DNA from: Pigmentiphaga litoralis
GTDB lineage: Bacteria; Pseudomonadota; Gammaproteobacteria; Burkholderiales; Burkholderiaceae_B
Length of the DNA: 64,000 bases
Assembly (NCBI RefSeq): GCF_014651835.1
Contig: NZ_BMXQ01000001.1
Coordinates: 620,001 to 684,000 of the forward strand
Reading direction: 5' to 3'
Below, piece by piece: positions 44,363 to 53,377 of the stretch. A model generated the notes under the pieces. The model was not told the DNA's origin. It did no database searches and saw only the letters and a program-made list of their open reading frames with translations. Position numbers and translations under genes: made by a program. Positions within the stretch are counted from its first letter, which is position 1; each line of letters starts with the position of its first letter.

Positions 44363-45223
44363 TTAATCGCCAGTCGTAGCCCGCTCAACATCAATCAGGT
44401 CCTGTAATCGGCTCGTTGCATGGGCTGCTTTCATCTGCCTGCCCACCTCGCCCGGCGCCATGTAGGGGTTGGGCGTGTCGTTGGCCAGGCATTCGTACGA
44501 TTCCTTGACCGCCTTGTACATGGCAGCAAAGGCGGAACCTGACGACGCGGCGAGGCGGTAGCCGAGCCCGGCCAGGTCGGTGCGTGACAGGGCAAATGTG
44601 GAAAAGCCATCACCGGGCGCAAAGATCATGAGCGGCGCGGGCAGGCGTTCGCCCAGGTAGCGCATCTGCTCGGGGTCGCGGGTGTGGACGAAGAGCATGT
44701 CGGCGCCGGCTTTGTGGAAGGCTTCGGCGCGGCGCAGGGCGTCATCCATGCCCCCTCCGCGGATGGCATTGGTGCGAGCGATGATGAGGGTGTCGGGATT
44801 CTTACGAGCGGCGGCGAGTTCGCGGATTTTCTGGACCATCAGGTCGGAGTCGATGAGGCGTTCCACGCCAAGATGGTGGTGCACGCGGCGGGGCAGGTAT
44901 TGGTCTTCGACTTCCAGGGCGGCGTAGCCGGCGGCCTCCGACAGGGCCATGGTGCGGTGCATGTGCACCGGGTCGCCCCAGCCGCCGCCTGCGTCGAGCA
45001 CTAAAGGAATATCGCAGGCGGACCGGATGTCCAGGCCGAGCTGCGCCATTTCATGCAGGCTCAGGTTTGCCTCGGTCACGCATTTCAACCAGCCCAGTGA
45101 CCCCCCGCTGACGTAGGCGGCGTGAAAGCCGGCGTCTTGCGCCAGGCGGGCCATCATGGGGTTCAGGGCGACGGGAGCAACGATCAGGTCGGTGCCGCCT
45201 ATCCATTGTTTGAGCGTGTTCAA
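44363..45223 (-). CDS. Isocitrate lyase/PEP mutase superfamily protein, altered active site
   Basis: This 286-residue (beta/alpha)8 protein is of the PEP mutase/isocitrate lyase superfamily (PVALNPMMARLAQDAGFHAAYVSGG, IPLVLDAGGGWGDP, AALEVEDQ, TLIIARTNA, AEAFHKAGADMLFVH). Lyase members have a metal-binding DxD and the catalytic loop KKCGH. Here the first becomes D77-A-G79 and the second RRVHH (112-116). Cleavage of a 2-methylisocitrate-type substrate is therefore doubtful; a decarboxylase or hydrolase role, as in some divergent members, is possible. The start is TTG at 45223, with GGAG seven bases upstream. It follows a Bug gene by 57 bases and probably forms an operon with it. Confidence 0.9.
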   Translation of the reverse strand: MNTLKQWIGGTDLIVAPVALNPMMARLAQDAGFHAAYVSGGSLGWLKCVTEANLSLHEMAQLGLDIRSACDIPLVLDAGGGWGDPVHMHRTMALSEAAGYAALEVEDQYLPRRVHHHLGVERLIDSDLMVQKIRELAAARKNPDTLIIARTNAIRGGGMDDALRRAEAFHKAGADMLFVHTRDPEQMRYLGERLPAPLMIFAPGDGFSTFALSRTDLAGLGYRLAASSGSAFAAMYKAVKESYECLANDTPNPYMAPGEVGRQMKAAHATSRLQDLIDVERATTGD

Positions 45224-45280
45224 GTTTGTCTCCGTGATCGGTTTCGTCGATGGCGACGGGGTTTTGACTGACCGCCCACG

Positions 45281-46252
45281 TCATTCCACCGTGATGCCGC
45301 TGGTCTTGATGACCTCGGCCCACTTGCGCGTTTCCTGCTGCATGTAGCGTGCAAACTCCTTGGCGTCGCCCTTGAAGGGTTCGATGCCTTGCGCCGCCAG
45401 TTGGTCGCGAACGTCCTGGCTGTCGGTGGCGGCGTCGAGCGCGCCGGACAGTTTCTGCACGACGGGCTGCGGCGTGCCGGCGGGCGCGACAAGACCGAAC
45501 CAGATGCGCGTTTCGTAGTCCTTGACGCCAGCCTCGGCCACCGTGGGCAGGTCGGGCAACAGCCTGGACCGGGCAAGGCCGGTGGTGGCCAGCGCGGTCA
45601 ATTTGTTTTCCTTGACGAAGGCCAGCACGGTGGGCGCGGGTGCGAACATGACAGGCACCGATCCGGCGAGCAGGTCGGTGATGACCTGGTTGCTCCCTTT
45701 GTACGGAACATGGGTCATTTTGGCGCCGGTGGTCATGCCGAACAGTTCGCCCGACAGATGCGACGTGGTGGCAACGCCGGATGAGGCGAAAAAGATCTTG
45801 CCCGGCGCACGCTTGGCGGCAGCGATCAGTTCGGGCACCGAGGTGACGCCCAGGCTCGGCGCGACCACCAGGATGCTTGGCACGGTGGCCGCCAGCCCTA
45901 CTGGAGTGAAGTCCCGGAACATGTCGACCGGCACGTTCTTGAGCAGCGCCGGGTTGACCGAGTTGGAGTTGCCCGCCATGAAGAGCGTGTAGCCGTCGGG
46001 CGCGGCGCGCGCGACCTGGGCTGCGGCAATGTTGGTACTGGCGCCGGGTTTGTTCTCGACCACCGTGGGCTGGCCGAGCAGATCACTCATTTTGTTCGCG
46101 ATGATGCGTGTGGCGACGTCGGTCGCGCTGCCCGGCGGAAAGCCGATGACGATCTTGACAGGGCGATCGGGAAAGGGGGCGTCGGCAGCGTGGCCGACGG
46201 CAAGCACGGACGCGGCAAGGCCCGCGGCGATGCCTTGGTAAAGCAGTCTCAT
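45281..46252 (-). CDS. Bug/TctC-family periplasmic binding protein
   Basis: This 323-residue protein has a signal peptide (ending GHAADAP) and the Bug core: FPDRPVKIVIGFPPGSATDVATR, VVENKPGASTNIAAAQVARA, FASSGVATTSHLSGELFG, VPYKGSNQ, and the C-terminal GDAKEFARYM. The 'GSATDVATR' variant is shared with the Bug protein at 48517, so the two are closer to each other than to the copies at 20743 and 51802. It is upstream of the isocitrate-lyase-superfamily gene, with a VOC gene divergent on its other side. Confidence 0.94.
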   Translation of the reverse strand: MRLLYQGIAAGLAASVLAVGHAADAPFPDRPVKIVIGFPPGSATDVATRIIANKMSDLLGQPTVVENKPGASTNIAAAQVARAAPDGYTLFMAGNSNSVNPALLKNVPVDMFRDFTPVGLAATVPSILVVAPSLGVTSVPELIAAAKRAPGKIFFASSGVATTSHLSGELFGMTTGAKMTHVPYKGSNQVITDLLAGSVPVMFAPAPTVLAFVKENKLTALATTGLARSRLLPDLPTVAEAGVKDYETRIWFGLVAPAGTPQPVVQKLSGALDAATDSQDVRDQLAAQGIEPFKGDAKEFARYMQQETRKWAEVIKTSGITVE

Positions 46253-46369
46253 GATGCGTGTCTCCTGTGGCGCAGGCTCTGCGTCCCGCTACGGCGGATT
46301 ATGGCTTTTTTCTTAGCTGTGTCAGCAATTATTATGTCGGGAACAAGGGGTTAACCCAAGGAGATCACC

Positions 46370-46798
46370 ATGGAAACGAACCAGTTGCATCGCGGCCGGT
46401 TGATCGATCATCTGCAACTTGTCGTGGCCGATCTGCCGGCCAGCCAGCGTTTTTACGAGGCGGTGCTCGCCGTCCTGAACGTGCCGATAGGTGGAACGGG
46501 GCCGGGGTATTTCTGGGCAGATGAATTGTTTGTGTCGTCAGCCGACAGCGAGGCGGCGCAGGGCAAGCTGACCGGCCGTCATCACCTGGCGTTCCAGGCG
46601 GACGGCACCGCGATGGTGGACGCCTACTACCAGGCGGCACTGGCCAACGGCGGCACCGACAACGGTGCGCCGGGATACCGACCGTATCACCCCGGCTATT
46701 ACGGCGCATTCGTGCTCGACCCGGACGGCAACAACATCGAGGCGGTACATCACGGCGCCGCGACCCGGAACGCGCCGTCGGTGACCGTGACGTTCTGA
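46370..46798 (+). CDS. VOC-family (glyoxalase-fold) protein
   Basis: This 142-residue protein has two beta-alpha-beta-beta-beta repeats: DHLQLVVADLPASQRFYEAVL in the first, HHLAFQADGTAMVDAYYQAAL then GAFVLDPDGNNIEAVHH in the second. Metal-type residues (His in IDHLQ, His in RHHLAF, Glu in NNIEAVHH) are present, so it could be a metal-dependent dioxygenase, isomerase or lyase of this fold. AAGGAG lies seven bases before the ATG. It is transcribed away from the Bug gene at 45281. Confidence 0.9.
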   Translation: METNQLHRGRLIDHLQLVVADLPASQRFYEAVLAVLNVPIGGTGPGYFWADELFVSSADSEAAQGKLTGRHHLAFQADGTAMVDAYYQAALANGGTDNGAPGYRPYHPGYYGAFVLDPDGNNIEAVHHGAATRNAPSVTVTF

Positions 46799-46867
46799 GC
46801 ACGGCATTGCCAGCGGTTGTGCCCCCATGAGGCGGCGCGCAACCCGCCGCTTGCCATGCCGCGCGCT

Positions 46868-47257
46868 TCAGCTCGCTTCCAGGACCGACAGGATGTTTCC
46901 GGCCGGGTCCTTGAACCACGCGATGACCGGCCCGCCGTTGTCGCGGCTGATGCCTTTGGCGTCGGTCCGGATCTCGGGCCGATCGTAGTGTTCGAAGACG
47001 ACGCCTTTCTTGACCAGCGCGTCGACGGCAGCGTCGACGTCCGGCACCGCAAAGTTGAGGATGGTGAAGGTGGCCGGGACGTGGTCTGCCTTCGGGTAGC
47101 AGATGACGCTGCTGCCACCGGGCAGATGGATCTGGGCAATGCCGTTTTCTTCGGCGGCGTCCAGTTCCAGGACGTCGCGGTAGAAGGCGACGGTGCGCCG
47201 GACGTCGGGGGCAGAAAAGCCGCCGAACGCGTGGCTGTGGGCGAGTATGCCGGCCAT
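46868..47257 (-). CDS. VOC-family protein
   Basis: This 129-residue glyoxalase-fold protein has [24 protein letters not shown] in the first half and [37 protein letters not shown] in the second. The metal-site His of the first repeat is not at the usual place, so enzymatic activity is uncertain. Start at ATG 47257, with AAGGAGATCC directly upstream. Longer in-frame readings lack family character. It converges with the VOC gene at 46370. Confidence 0.88.
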   Translation of the reverse strand: MAGILAHSHAFGGFSAPDVRRTVAFYRDVLELDAAEENGIAQIHLPGGSSVICYPKADHVPATFTILNFAVPDVDAAVDALVKKGVVFEHYDRPEIRTDAKGISRDNGGPVIAWFKDPAGNILSVLEAS

Positions 47258-47355
47258 GATGGATCTCCTTGCGGTGTATGCGTCACCTCTACGACGATCG
47301 GCTAATACGATAATCGACAGGTTTGATGAAGAGCCTGCGGCCTGCGACCGCGCGG

Positions 47356-48330
47356 TCAAGGCTCCGTGGTCAATCCGACTTTCTTCCCGCTGCGTCTTGC
47401 CGTCAAGCGTTGACGTCCGGCCGGCCCGGCGGGTCGACCGCTGTCGCGCTCGGCCGCTTGCAGGAATTCCACGAAGGCCGTAGCTGCGGGCGACAAGGAC
47501 ACCCCCGCCCGGTGCACGATCGCCACGTCGCGCTGCACCACGGGTTGTTCCAGCGATTTCCATGCGGTCGTTTGCGCATCGGCCAAGGCCGTGGCGTAGC
47601 CGGGCACGACCGCAACGCCCAGGCCCGCGCCCACCATCCCGATCAGGGTGCCCACATAGGTGGCTTCAAACGCCGGCGAAAGACTGATGCCGGCGTCGGC
47701 GCATCCGCGCTCGGCCAGGTCCCGGAAGACACTGCCGCGGGGAAGGGCGAGCGTGGGCACGTCGGCCAGCTGCCGCCACGCCAGCCTGCGCACCCGGGCG
47801 AACGCATGGTCTTTCGGGAATACAGCCACCAGCGATTCACGAAACAGGAGCACCCGGCCCAGGTCCGGTTCGCTGTCGTCAAAGGTGCCGATGCCGATGT
47901 CGGCCGCGCCGCTCTTGACGCGCGGCAGCACCTCGTCGGGCAGCGAGTCGCGCAAGGCGAGTTCGATGCCGGGGTAGCGCTTGCGAAAGCCCGCAAGGAC
48001 GCGAGGCAGATAGGTGCTCGACAGGACCAGCGGCGCCGCGACCACCACGCGGCCCTTCTGCTGGGCCACCAGTTGATCCACGTTGGCGATGGCGTGGGTC
48101 AGGTCGTCCAGGATGCGTTCGGCGCTTGACAGGAATTCGATGCCGACCGCGGTGGGACTGACGCTGCGAGTGGTGCGGTCGATCAACCGCGTGTCCAGCG
48201 CGGTTTCAAGCTCGCGTATGAGCAGGCTCAGCGCGGATTGCGTCAGGTGCATGGCCTGGGCGGCTTTGGTGAAGCTGCCCAGGCGGGCAACGTGAACGAA
48301 AGCCTGTAGTTGTCGAACGGTCAGATTCAT
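47356..48330 (-). CDS. LysR-family transcriptional regulator
   Basis: This 324-residue regulator has an N-terminal HTH ([39 protein letters not shown]) and an effector domain ([53 protein letters not shown]). It has a long, Arg-rich tail after residue 300. It diverges from a Bug-GlcG gene pair, with a textbook T-N11-A palindrome over its own start, so it probably regulates both itself and the pair. Confidence 0.94.
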   Translation of the reverse strand: MNLTVRQLQAFVHVARLGSFTKAAQAMHLTQSALSLLIRELETALDTRLIDRTTRSVSPTAVGIEFLSSAERILDDLTHAIANVDQLVAQQKGRVVVAAPLVLSSTYLPRVLAGFRKRYPGIELALRDSLPDEVLPRVKSGAADIGIGTFDDSEPDLGRVLLFRESLVAVFPKDHAFARVRRLAWRQLADVPTLALPRGSVFRDLAERGCADAGISLSPAFEATYVGTLIGMVGAGLGVAVVPGYATALADAQTTAWKSLEQPVVQRDVAIVHRAGVSLSPAATAFVEFLQAAERDSGRPAGPAGRQRLTARRSGKKVGLTTEP

Positions 48331-48343
48331 GAGCTCTGCTCAT
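48329..48343. promoter_or_regulatory. LysR-type operator, perfect palindrome
   Basis: ATGAGC-TCT-GCTCAT contains T-N11-A inside a perfect dyad. It overlaps the start codon of the LysR gene and lies in the divergent gap ahead of the Bug gene at 48517. This position fits negative autoregulation. Confidence 0.5.
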
Positions 48344-48516
48344 TGAAATATAAGAAAGATTCGTTTGAATTATAAATCCTCCAGCCTTGTAATGGCGGTG
48401 CAGGCAGCGCGTCGAAGCAGACAGCGCGACGCACTACCCGGCGACCACGGCGCACGGCGCACGGAACGCACACAACGAGCAGGGCGCAAGAACGCCTTGC
48501 CAATCAAGGAGACGAC

Positions 48517-49488
48517 ATGAACACTCGACACGCAGGGATCGTCATGGCTGCGGCCATGGCGCTTGCACCGGTGGCTGCGACGGCCCAGGACGCCTTTCCC
48601 TCCCGGCCCATCAAAATCACCGTAGGATTCCCGGCAGGCAGTTCTACCGACGTCGCCACGCGCGTGATCGCGAACAGCCTGGCCGAAACTCTGGGCCAGT
48701 CGGTGGTGGTCGAGAACAAGCCGGGTGCGAGCAGCGACATCGCGGCACGGCAAGTGGCGGCCGCACCGCCGGATGGGTATTCCTTGTTCGTTGTCACGAT
48801 TGCCAATGCCATCAATACCAGCTCGAAGAGCGCATCGTTCATCGACGTGACGCGCAGCTTCGCGCCGGTTGCCATGATGGGCAACGTGCCGAACGTACTG
48901 GTGGCGCACCCGTCATTGAAGGTCAAGACGGTGCCCGAGTTGATCGCGGCGGCCAAGGCCAAGCCGGGCGGTATCACGTTCGCGTCATCGGGCAACGGCA
49001 CATCGCCGCATCTGGCGGGTGAACTCTTCGCGTCGATGGCCGGGGTGCAGCTGCTGCATATCCCGTATCGGGGCAGTTCGCCCGCCGTGGCCGATCTGCT
49101 GGGCGGTCAGGTGGCGATCATGTTCGGTCCGGCGTCGACGGTGCTGCCCCACATCCAGGCCGGCAAGCTGGAAGCATTGGGCGTGGCCAGCCCCTCTCGC
49201 ACAGCGACCTTGCCGAACGTGCCCACCATCGCCGAGGCGGGATTGAAGGGCTTCGATTCGTCAGTGTGGTTCGGACTGGCTGCGCCGGTCGGCACGCCCG
49301 AGGCCGTGACGCGCAAGCTGGCCGAGGCGGTCAAGACTGCAGTGAGCGCCACCACGGTCAAGGCGCAGTTTCAGGCGCAAGGCATTGAACCGGTCGATGC
49401 AGGCCCCGCGCCGTTCGGCCGCTATATCGCTACGGAAGTGGACAAGTACGCCAAGGTCATGCAGACCGCGGGCGTGAAACTGGATTGA
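48517..49488 (+). CDS. Bug/TctC-family periplasmic binding protein
   Basis: This 323-residue protein has a signal peptide (cut near ATAQD) and the Bug core: FPSRPIKITVGFPAGSSTDVATR, VVENKPGASSDIAARQV, FASSGNGTSPHLAGELFA, IPYRGSSPAVADLLGGQVAIMFG, and the closing DAGPAPFGRYI. AAGGAGACG lies just upstream of the ATG. It is the first gene of a Bug-GlcG pair (18-base gap), with a LysR gene divergent. Confidence 0.94.
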   Translation: MNTRHAGIVMAAAMALAPVAATAQDAFPSRPIKITVGFPAGSSTDVATRVIANSLAETLGQSVVVENKPGASSDIAARQVAAAPPDGYSLFVVTIANAINTSSKSASFIDVTRSFAPVAMMGNVPNVLVAHPSLKVKTVPELIAAAKAKPGGITFASSGNGTSPHLAGELFASMAGVQLLHIPYRGSSPAVADLLGGQVAIMFGPASTVLPHIQAGKLEALGVASPSRTATLPNVPTIAEAGLKGFDSSVWFGLAAPVGTPEAVTRKLAEAVKTAVSATTVKAQFQAQGIEPVDAGPAPFGRYIATEVDKYAKVMQTAGVKLD

Positions 49489-49506
49489 TGGATTTTTAGG
49501 AGTCGA

Positions 49507-50034
49507 ATGATGGCGAAAGTCACGATTGCAGAATGCCGTACGTTTTTTCTTGCGGTCACCGAGAAGGCCGCCGAGATGGGTGTGCCACTGTCGATGGCGG
49601 TGGTCAGCGCAGAAGGGCATCTGATCGCGCTTGAGCGGATGGACGACGCGGGCTTCATTACGCCCGATACGGCGCGCGCCAAGGCGTACACGGTGGCGGC
49701 ATTCCGGTCCATGAGCCCGCGCTTCCAGGACGGCTTGATCATCCAGCAATGGTTCAAGGAACGGAATCCCCAGATGATGATGAACGCGTCAGTGTTCTCG
49801 AATGGACAAATCGTCGCGTCGGGCGGCTGCGCGCCGATCTTCAAGGGCGACGAGATGGTGGGCGCCTACGGCATCAGTGGGGCGACATCGGACCAGGATG
49901 AGATCATCGGGCAATATGCGCGCGCCGCGGTCGGGTGGAATCACAAGCCGGAGAATGACGACACGCCTGAGTCAGTCAAGCAGCATATCAACGAAATTTA
50001 TGGAAAGGTTGGCCTGGACACGCGGGCGCTGTAA
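49507..50034 (+). CDS. GlcG/HbpS-family (DUF336) cytosolic protein
   Basis: This 175-residue protein has one GlcG-type domain (about 1-140): VTIAECRTFFLAVTEKAAEMGVPLSMAVVSAEGHLIALERMDDAGF, DTARAKAYTVAAFRSMSP and GCAPIFKGDEMVGAYGISGATSDQDE. The C-terminal extension includes SVKQHINEIYGKVGL. It lacks a signal peptide, unlike the relative at 1511. It is paired with a Bug gene, which suggests a role in handling the imported compound; the biochemical activity of this family remains undefined. TTAGGAG lies seven bases before the first of two ATG codons. Confidence 0.88.
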   Translation: MMAKVTIAECRTFFLAVTEKAAEMGVPLSMAVVSAEGHLIALERMDDAGFITPDTARAKAYTVAAFRSMSPRFQDGLIIQQWFKERNPQMMMNASVFSNGQIVASGGCAPIFKGDEMVGAYGISGATSDQDEIIGQYARAAVGWNHKPENDDTPESVKQHINEIYGKVGLDTRAL

Positions 50035-50212
50035 CGGAACGTCGAGGACAAGGCAGCCGTACGAGGCCGGGCGCATCCCTTGATGCACCGGTGTTTGCCG
50101 GGCTTTCGTCTTGCCATCGTCATCTGCGGGAACGATACTTGCTCGGCCGCCACTGCCACCGCGTGTTGCATGGTGCAGTGCGCGGTCCCACCCGTATCCC
50201 AAGGAGCAGTCC

Positions 50213-50464
50213 ATGTTTTCTCTTATCGGCACCATCATCGTAGGATTTGTCGTTGGCCTAATTGCACGCGCGGTAAAACCGGGCGATGACAAGCTGGGCT
50301 GGGTCATGACGATCGTGCTGGGTATCGCTGGCGCGCTGGTGGCCGGTTATCTGGGCCGTGCACTGGGATGGTATGGCGAAGGCGAACCTGCTGGCTGGAT
50401 TGCGTCGGTGGTCGGTGCAGTCATCCTGCTGGTGATCTACAGCATGGTGCGCCGCCGCGCCTGA
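50213..50464 (+). CDS. GlsB/YeaQ/YmgE-family small membrane protein
   Basis: This 83-residue inner-membrane protein has three hydrophobic segments: FSLIGTIIVGFVVGLIARAV, a glycine-rich middle WVMTIVLGIAGALVAGYLG, and GWIASVVGAVILLVIYSMV. It ends with a basic tail. It matches the 'transglycosylase-associated' stress proteins of Gram-negatives; the function is not known. AAGGAG lies seven bases before the ATG. It is monocistronic: a gap of 178 bases precedes it and a near-perfect terminator follows. Confidence 0.92.
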   Translation: MFSLIGTIIVGFVVGLIARAVKPGDDKLGWVMTIVLGIAGALVAGYLGRALGWYGEGEPAGWIASVVGAVILLVIYSMVRRRA

Positions 50465-50505
50465 GCATCACATGCCGGCGGCGCCAGGGCGCGCCGGCAG
50501 GTAAG

Positions 50506-50532
50506 AAAGGGAGGCTTCGGCCTCCCTTTTTT
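50506..50532 (+). terminator. Intrinsic terminator with UUCG loop
   Basis: A 10-bp perfect stem (AAAGGGAGGC with GCCTCCCTTT) around the extra-stable TTCG tetraloop, ending in six T. It stops the GlsB-type transcript. Confidence 0.95.
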
Positions 50533-50847
50533 ATGGGTGTGTCGCAACGACGCGGCAGGCCCGGCGTGCTTGGTCAGGTGCCTACGCGTTCACATCGCCG
50601 GGTGTGGTGAATAAGTACCGGTGGATGTCGCGGCGATGCCGTCCGAAAGTCTTGGCCTGCCATGACGCAGCCACGGCGTCGTGGTCGGCCAGGGTCATGG
50701 CGCGAATCTGCATACGGGTGCTCCGGACTGGAAACGAAGGGAAGGCGGTCAGCCTGGCAGAACGGCGGTCCGGCGGACAAAACGGGCAGGAAGCGCGGCG
50801 TCTGCAGCATTGCCTGCTGTGCTGTCAGCATATATAGTTTTCCCGCC
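50533..50847. other. Gap before the LysR gene
   Basis: 315 bases without a supportable gene. Open readings on both strands here lack family character and good ribosome sites. A TATATAG stretch at 50830-50836, directly before the LysR start at 50848, is the only promoter-like sequence I see. Confidence 0.5.
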
Positions 50848-51798
50848 ATGGACATTAGCAAACTCGACCTCAACCTGCTTCCGGTTTTCGAAGCGCTTTA
50901 CATCGAACGGAACGTGACGCGTGCGGGTCGGCGCGTCGGTCTGTCTCAACCTTCCATGAGCAATGCGCTGGTGCGGCTACGCACGCAGTGCGGCGATCCG
51001 CTGTTCGTGCGGACCCAGGCGGGCATGGAGCCGACACCTTTCGCCACGGACCTGTCGGTGAATGTGCTGCGTGCGCTGGAACTGGTGCGCAACGGACTGG
51101 AGCAGGCGACTGGTTTCGATCCGGCGACCACGACCCGCAGCTTTACCTTGCTCATGTCCGACTTTGCGCAGTTCCTGGTCCTGCCGCCCCTGGTCGCGCG
51201 GCTCAAGCGGGAAGCGCCGGGCGTCAACCTGCATGTCAGCAACATTCCGCGCGATCAGTATCGGGGCGCGCTGGAAAGCGGTGATGCCGATCTGGCCGTG
51301 GGCAATCTGCAGGAACTGCAAAGCGGCTTCTATCAGTCCGGCCTGTGGGTGGACAAGCATGTCTGTGTGATGGGCCGGGACTTTCGCAAGGCGGGCGCGA
51401 ACATCACGCTGGAGGAATACATTGCCGCGCGGCACCTGGTGGTGTCGGCCAATCGCACGGACCTGGGTATCGACCAGGAGCTGGACAAGCAGGGCAGCCG
51501 CCGTGACGTGGCGCTGAGCGTGCCGAACTACCTTGTGCTGGCGACCGTGATGGCGCAGTCCGATCTGGTGGTAACGGTGCCCGAGGTGATCGCGCATGCC
51601 GTCACTGCGTCAAAGGGCGTGACGTGGTGCCCGCTGCCTTTCGAGACACCCCACTCCCACATCCGCCAGTTCTGGCACGGGCGCTTTCATGAGGACACGG
51701 CCAATACGTGGTTGCGCAGTCATATCGCCGCGCTGCAGATCGGCGCAACGCTGCGCAAGGTGGGGGAGGAGAGTCGATCGGGCGGCGCGGTGGCGTGA
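50848..51798 (+). CDS. LysR-family regulator, NodD/NahR-like subgroup
   Basis: This 316-residue regulator has the NodD/NahR/LinR-type N-terminus (LDLNLLPVFEALYIERNVTRAGRRVGLSQPSMSNALVRLR, then DPLFVRTQAGMEPTP) and an effector-binding domain (FTLLMSDFAQFLVLPPLVARL, GDADLAVGNL, RHLVVSANRTDLG, SDLVVTVPEVIA). NahR-like members respond to aromatic acids. It converges with the Bug gene that ends the long catabolic cluster, and may control that cluster. Start at ATG 50848; upstream extensions have no family character. Confidence 0.93.
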   Translation: MDISKLDLNLLPVFEALYIERNVTRAGRRVGLSQPSMSNALVRLRTQCGDPLFVRTQAGMEPTPFATDLSVNVLRALELVRNGLEQATGFDPATTTRSFTLLMSDFAQFLVLPPLVARLKREAPGVNLHVSNIPRDQYRGALESGDADLAVGNLQELQSGFYQSGLWVDKHVCVMGRDFRKAGANITLEEYIAARHLVVSANRTDLGIDQELDKQGSRRDVALSVPNYLVLATVMAQSDLVVTVPEVIAHAVTASKGVTWCPLPFETPHSHIRQFWHGRFHEDTANTWLRSHIAALQIGATLRKVGEESRSGGAVA

Positions 51799-51801
51799 CC
51801 C

Positions 51802-52788
51802 CTACTTGCCGAACTCCAGCGACACGTTTGCCTTCCTGGCGATCCCTTCCCATCGGGCATATTCCGCATCGTTCAGGCGCGCGAAGGCGTTCGCATCGAG
51901 CGGCCGCGGCTCGAAGCCTGCCGCTTCGACCTTGGCCTGCATGTCGGGCGCCTTCAGCCCTTCCGAGATGTCCTTGCCCAGTTGCGCGACGATGCCCGGG
52001 GGCATTTTCGACGGGCCATAGATCCCCAGCCAGCTCGTGACCGAAAAGTCGGCGATTCCGGCTTCTCCCATTGTCATGACATTGGGTAGGTGCCTGGAAC
52101 GATAGGAGCTTGTCACCGCCAGGGCCTTGAGCTTCCCTGCTTTCAGGAGCGGAAGCACCGGCGGCAGGTTCGAAAAACAGAAGTCGAGGTTGCCATTGAC
52201 GGTGTCCACCAAGGCCTCGTTGCTGCCCTTGTACGGCGCATGCATCAGGGTCAGCCCGGCGGTCAGCGCGAACAGTTCGGTCGTCAGGTGCGACGACGTG
52301 CCCAGGCCATTGGTACCATAGCCCAGCGGCTTGGACGAACGTTTGGCGTAGGCGATGAGCTCGGCCACGCTGTTGGCAGGATGCGACTGGGCAACCACCA
52401 GCACGTTGACGAATTCGGCCACCTGCGCCACCGGCACGAAGGACGCCTTGATGTCCAGCGGCAGGTTGCGCACCGTGACCGGCAGGATGACGTTGCCGCC
52501 CAGGCCGCCCACGATCAGCGTGTAGCCATCGGCGGGTGCATGGGCGACGTACTGCGCGCCGATCACGCCGCTGCCGCCGGCGCGGTTCTCGATGACGGCC
52601 GGCTGACCATACTTCCGGAAAAGGATGTCGCCCACGATGCGCGCGGCGACGTCGGTCACGCCGCCGGCCGTGTACGGCACGACAATACGCAAGGGACGGG
52701 TGGGATAGGTCTCTTGCGCGAAGACGGGCAGGTCCCAGGCGAGGGCTGCCGTGCTACCAATGACTTTCAGTACGGTTCGACGATCCAT
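51802..52788 (-). CDS. Bug/TctC-family periplasmic binding protein (Tat-like signal)
   Basis: This 328-residue protein has a signal peptide beginning MDRRTVLKVIG, a twin-arginine-like pattern that differs from the Sec-type signals of the other three copies, and cut near VFAQET. Bug core: YPTRPLRIVVPYTAGGVTDVAAR, VIENRAGGSGVIGAQYV, GYGTNGLGTSSHLTTELFA, APYKGSNEAL, and the closing RPLDANAFARL. It is the last gene of the minus-strand catabolic cluster and probably supplies its substrate. Confidence 0.94.
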   Translation of the reverse strand: MDRRTVLKVIGSTAALAWDLPVFAQETYPTRPLRIVVPYTAGGVTDVAARIVGDILFRKYGQPAVIENRAGGSGVIGAQYVAHAPADGYTLIVGGLGGNVILPVTVRNLPLDIKASFVPVAQVAEFVNVLVVAQSHPANSVAELIAYAKRSSKPLGYGTNGLGTSSHLTTELFALTAGLTLMHAPYKGSNEALVDTVNGNLDFCFSNLPPVLPLLKAGKLKALAVTSSYRSRHLPNVMTMGEAGIADFSVTSWLGIYGPSKMPPGIVAQLGKDISEGLKAPDMQAKVEAAGFEPRPLDANAFARLNDAEYARWEGIARKANVSLEFGK

Positions 52789-52830
52789 GGTGCCTCAAAG
52801 CAATTGAAGGTTCCTAACGTGCCGCCGCAG

Positions 52831-53328
52831 CTATCGGATGAACTGGTCGACGTAGTCCTCGCCCAGGCCCACGTCGCGGTAGTGCTTGCGGCACATGTCG
52901 ATCTTGTTGAAGACATCTTCATAACCGACCTGGCGGCCCGCGTCATCGAGATAGATCATGGCGCCGCTGACATTGAAAAACGTGATCATCTCGTCGCTCT
53001 CGTTGTCGGCGTCAACGACCAGGGTGTGGATCTCGCCGGGCGGCTCGAACGCGAAGGTGCCGGCGGACGCGACCCAGTCGTGTTCCAGGTAGCGCCACGA
53101 CCCCTTGATGACGTAGGCGAACACCGGCGCGGGGTGGATGTGGCGGCTCAGCACGCCCGAACGGCGGACGCGCAACAGATTGCACCAGCCCCCGGACAGC
53201 GTGTTGAAGAACAGTGGCCGGAACCAGACGTTGGGCGCCTGGAGCACCCAGACGCGCTCGTCCGACGGAATGGCTTCGATGGCGACTTCCGGCTGGATGC
53301 CGGTCATCTGCTGCAGGATCTGACTCAT
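52831..53328 (-). CDS. Cupin dioxygenase, 2,4'-dihydroxyacetophenone dioxygenase-like
   Basis: This 165-residue single-cupin protein has metal-type residues H63 and H65 (SRHIHPAPVFAYVIKG), H101 (PPGEIHTLV) and a possible carboxylate ligand E82 in RYLEHDW. Spacing agrees, as far as I recall, with the iron site of 2,4'-dihydroxyacetophenone dioxygenase, which cleaves an aliphatic C-C bond to give 4-hydroxybenzoate and formate. Several sequence blocks fit that family (WFRPLFFNTLSGGWCNLLRVRRSG, EMITFFNVSGAMIYLDD). The substrate here is unproven. Start at ATG 53328; upstream readings are not protein-like. It lies 49 bases after the 2-hydroxyacid dehydrogenase gene. Confidence 0.85.
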   Translation of the reverse strand: MSQILQQMTGIQPEVAIEAIPSDERVWVLQAPNVWFRPLFFNTLSGGWCNLLRVRRSGVLSRHIHPAPVFAYVIKGSWRYLEHDWVASAGTFAFEPPGEIHTLVVDADNESDEMITFFNVSGAMIYLDDAGRQVGYEDVFNKIDMCRKHYRDVGLGEDYVDQFIR

Positions 53329-53377
53329 GGCAATGCGTGTCCTTGAAGATAGGTGACCGGAACGACCTGGCAGGCGA

